From the NCBI GenBank assembly GCA_963696645.1, contig CAVOKY010000005.1:2170001-2234000 (forward strand): a stretch of DNA of 64,000 bases, written 5' to 3'. This stretch comes from JAMXLO01 sp963696645. GTDB lineage: Bacteria > Pseudomonadota > Alphaproteobacteria > Acetobacterales > Acetobacteraceae. Numbering within the stretch: the first letter of the stretch is position 1; each line of letters starts with the position of its first letter. The notes under the pieces are model-generated. The model had not been told where the DNA came from. It made no database searches and saw only the letters and a program-made list of their open reading frames with translations. A program made the position numbers and the translations under genes. This document shows positions 63,275 through 64,000 of this stretch, in pieces.

Positions 63275-64000
63275 CGGCGGTACAGCTGCCCGAGCGGATG
63301 AACGGTGCCGGCGCCGCGCCTGTCGCGGGCGGCGGTGATGTTGCCGTGGGATCGCGAGCGACCGCGATCGCGGGGCGTCCGCTGCGACGCGCGCCGTTCG
63401 GCCGAGCATCGGCTGGCCGAGGCGGTCGGGCTGGCCGCCTCGATCGGCTTGGTGGTGGTGCATACCGCGATCCTGCCGTTGCGCGAGCGTCGGCCGGCGA
63501 CGCTGCTGGGCGAGGGGCAGGTGGCGATGCAGGGCCGGGCGCATCGCCGAGCAGGGCGTGACCGTGGCCATCATCGATGCCGCGCTGTCGCCGGTGCAGC
63601 AGCGCAACCTGGAGCGCGCCTGGGGCTGCAAGGTGATCGACCGCACCGGGCTGATCCTCGACATCTTCGGCGAGCGCGCGGCGACCACGGAAGGCGCGCT
63701 GCAGGTGGAACTGGCGCATCTGGACTATCAGCGCTCGCGGCTGGTGCGGTCGTGGACCCACCTGGAGCGGCAGCGCGGCGGCTTCGGCTTCCTGGGCGGC
63801 CCCGGCGAGACGCAGATCGAGGCCGACCGCCGCCAGATCGGCGACCGCATCGTGCGGCTGAAGAAGGAGCTGGAGCAGGTGCGCCGCACCCGCGGGCTGC
63901 ACCGCTTCGCGCGCCGCCGGGTGCCGTTCCCGGTGGTGGCGCTGGTCGGCTACACCAATGCCGGCAAATCCACGCTGTTCAATGCGCTGACCGGCGCCGA
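63271..64000 (+). CDS. hflX: GTPase HflX, frameshifted, 3' end outside the window
   Basis: The probable start is GTG 63271, overlapping the hfq stop. The HflX sequence appears over several frames: RAAVMLPWDRERPRSRG, RLAEAVGLAASIGLVVVHTA, ATLLGEGQVAMQ, then IAEQGVTVAIIDAALSPVQQ, RNLERAWGCKVIDRTGLILD, GGFGFLGGPGETQIEADRRQ (the GGxGE motif) and the G1 loop in ALVGYTNAGKSTLFNALTGA at the window edge. Shifts near 63320 and 63540 interrupt it. HflX splits stalled ribosomes after stress. The breaks in such a conserved gene point to base-call errors. Confidence 0.88.

Noticed and set aside
1..64000. tRNA or rRNA genes
   Set aside because: No T-loop-like GGTTCGAATCC pattern in a cloverleaf context and no rRNA landmarks were found by eye; a tRNAscan run would settle this.

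Overview
The window looks like chromosomal DNA of a GC-rich alphaproteobacterium, most likely a Rhodospirillales/Acetobacteraceae member. The reasons are the plsY-dprA-topA and hfq-hflX gene pairs, an FNR-type regulator with a CX2CX7C cluster, CheB/CheR and hybrid-kinase sensory genes, and intergenic hairpin arrays of the kind seen in that family. The family-level assignment is inference. No rRNA, tRNA or CRISPR array was seen.

Layout. 1-1.7 kb: the 5' part of an extradiol dioxygenase, a tiny secreted peptide and a methyltransferase, then a block of tandem hairpins. 2.3-8.4 kb: a minus-strand surface-sugar operon (glycosyltransferase, WbqC-like protein, two DegT aminotransferases, methyltransferase). 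8.8-18.7 kb: signalling genes (two hybrid histidine kinases, an oxygen-sensing FNR regulator, a CheB methylesterase) and a large exported phosphoesterase. 19.6-23.8 kb: an accessory patch with IS110 and IS6 remnants on either side of an 842-residue protein that joins a degenerate M6-like protease domain to eleven lectin-like repeats. 23.8-27.3 kb: CheR-PAS and small proteins. 28.9-42.7 kb: a metal and metalloid region with a copper P-type ATPase, Met-rich exported proteins, a HlyD-ABC exporter flanked by direct repeats of chrA, a Crp-family regulator and an arsenic module. 43.1-47.7 kb: housekeeping plsY, dprA and topA. 48-54.6 kb: exported proteins, broken sulfatase and amidase genes, RidA and a CHAP protein. 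54.9-62.2 kb: a second surface-carbohydrate region (methyltransferases, a GT17-discoidin fusion, FkbM, sulfotransferase), lower in GC in places. 62.2-64 kb: HAD phosphatase, hfq and hflX.

The most interesting signal is in the arsenic module at 40.6-42.3 kb. A gene resembling arsenite methyltransferase has an in-frame UGA exactly where the family carries its conserved WTxC cysteine. It is followed at the right distance by a two-part hairpin with a bulged U, and its downstream stop overlaps the next gene's start as GTGA. This is a good candidate selenocysteine-containing ArsM. The gene is divergent from an ArsR-rhodanese fusion that has an inverted-repeat operator over its promoter.

Four near-perfect FNR boxes lie upstream of fnr itself, the Met-rich copper-cluster protein, the HlyD exporter and a two-gene exported-protein operon. 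They suggest a common low-oxygen regulon for metal handling and envelope proteins.

Many genes are interrupted by single-base frameshifts, densest at 50.8-52.7 and 61.4-64 kb. They hit even hfq and hflX, so part of this is probably sequencing error rather than gene decay.
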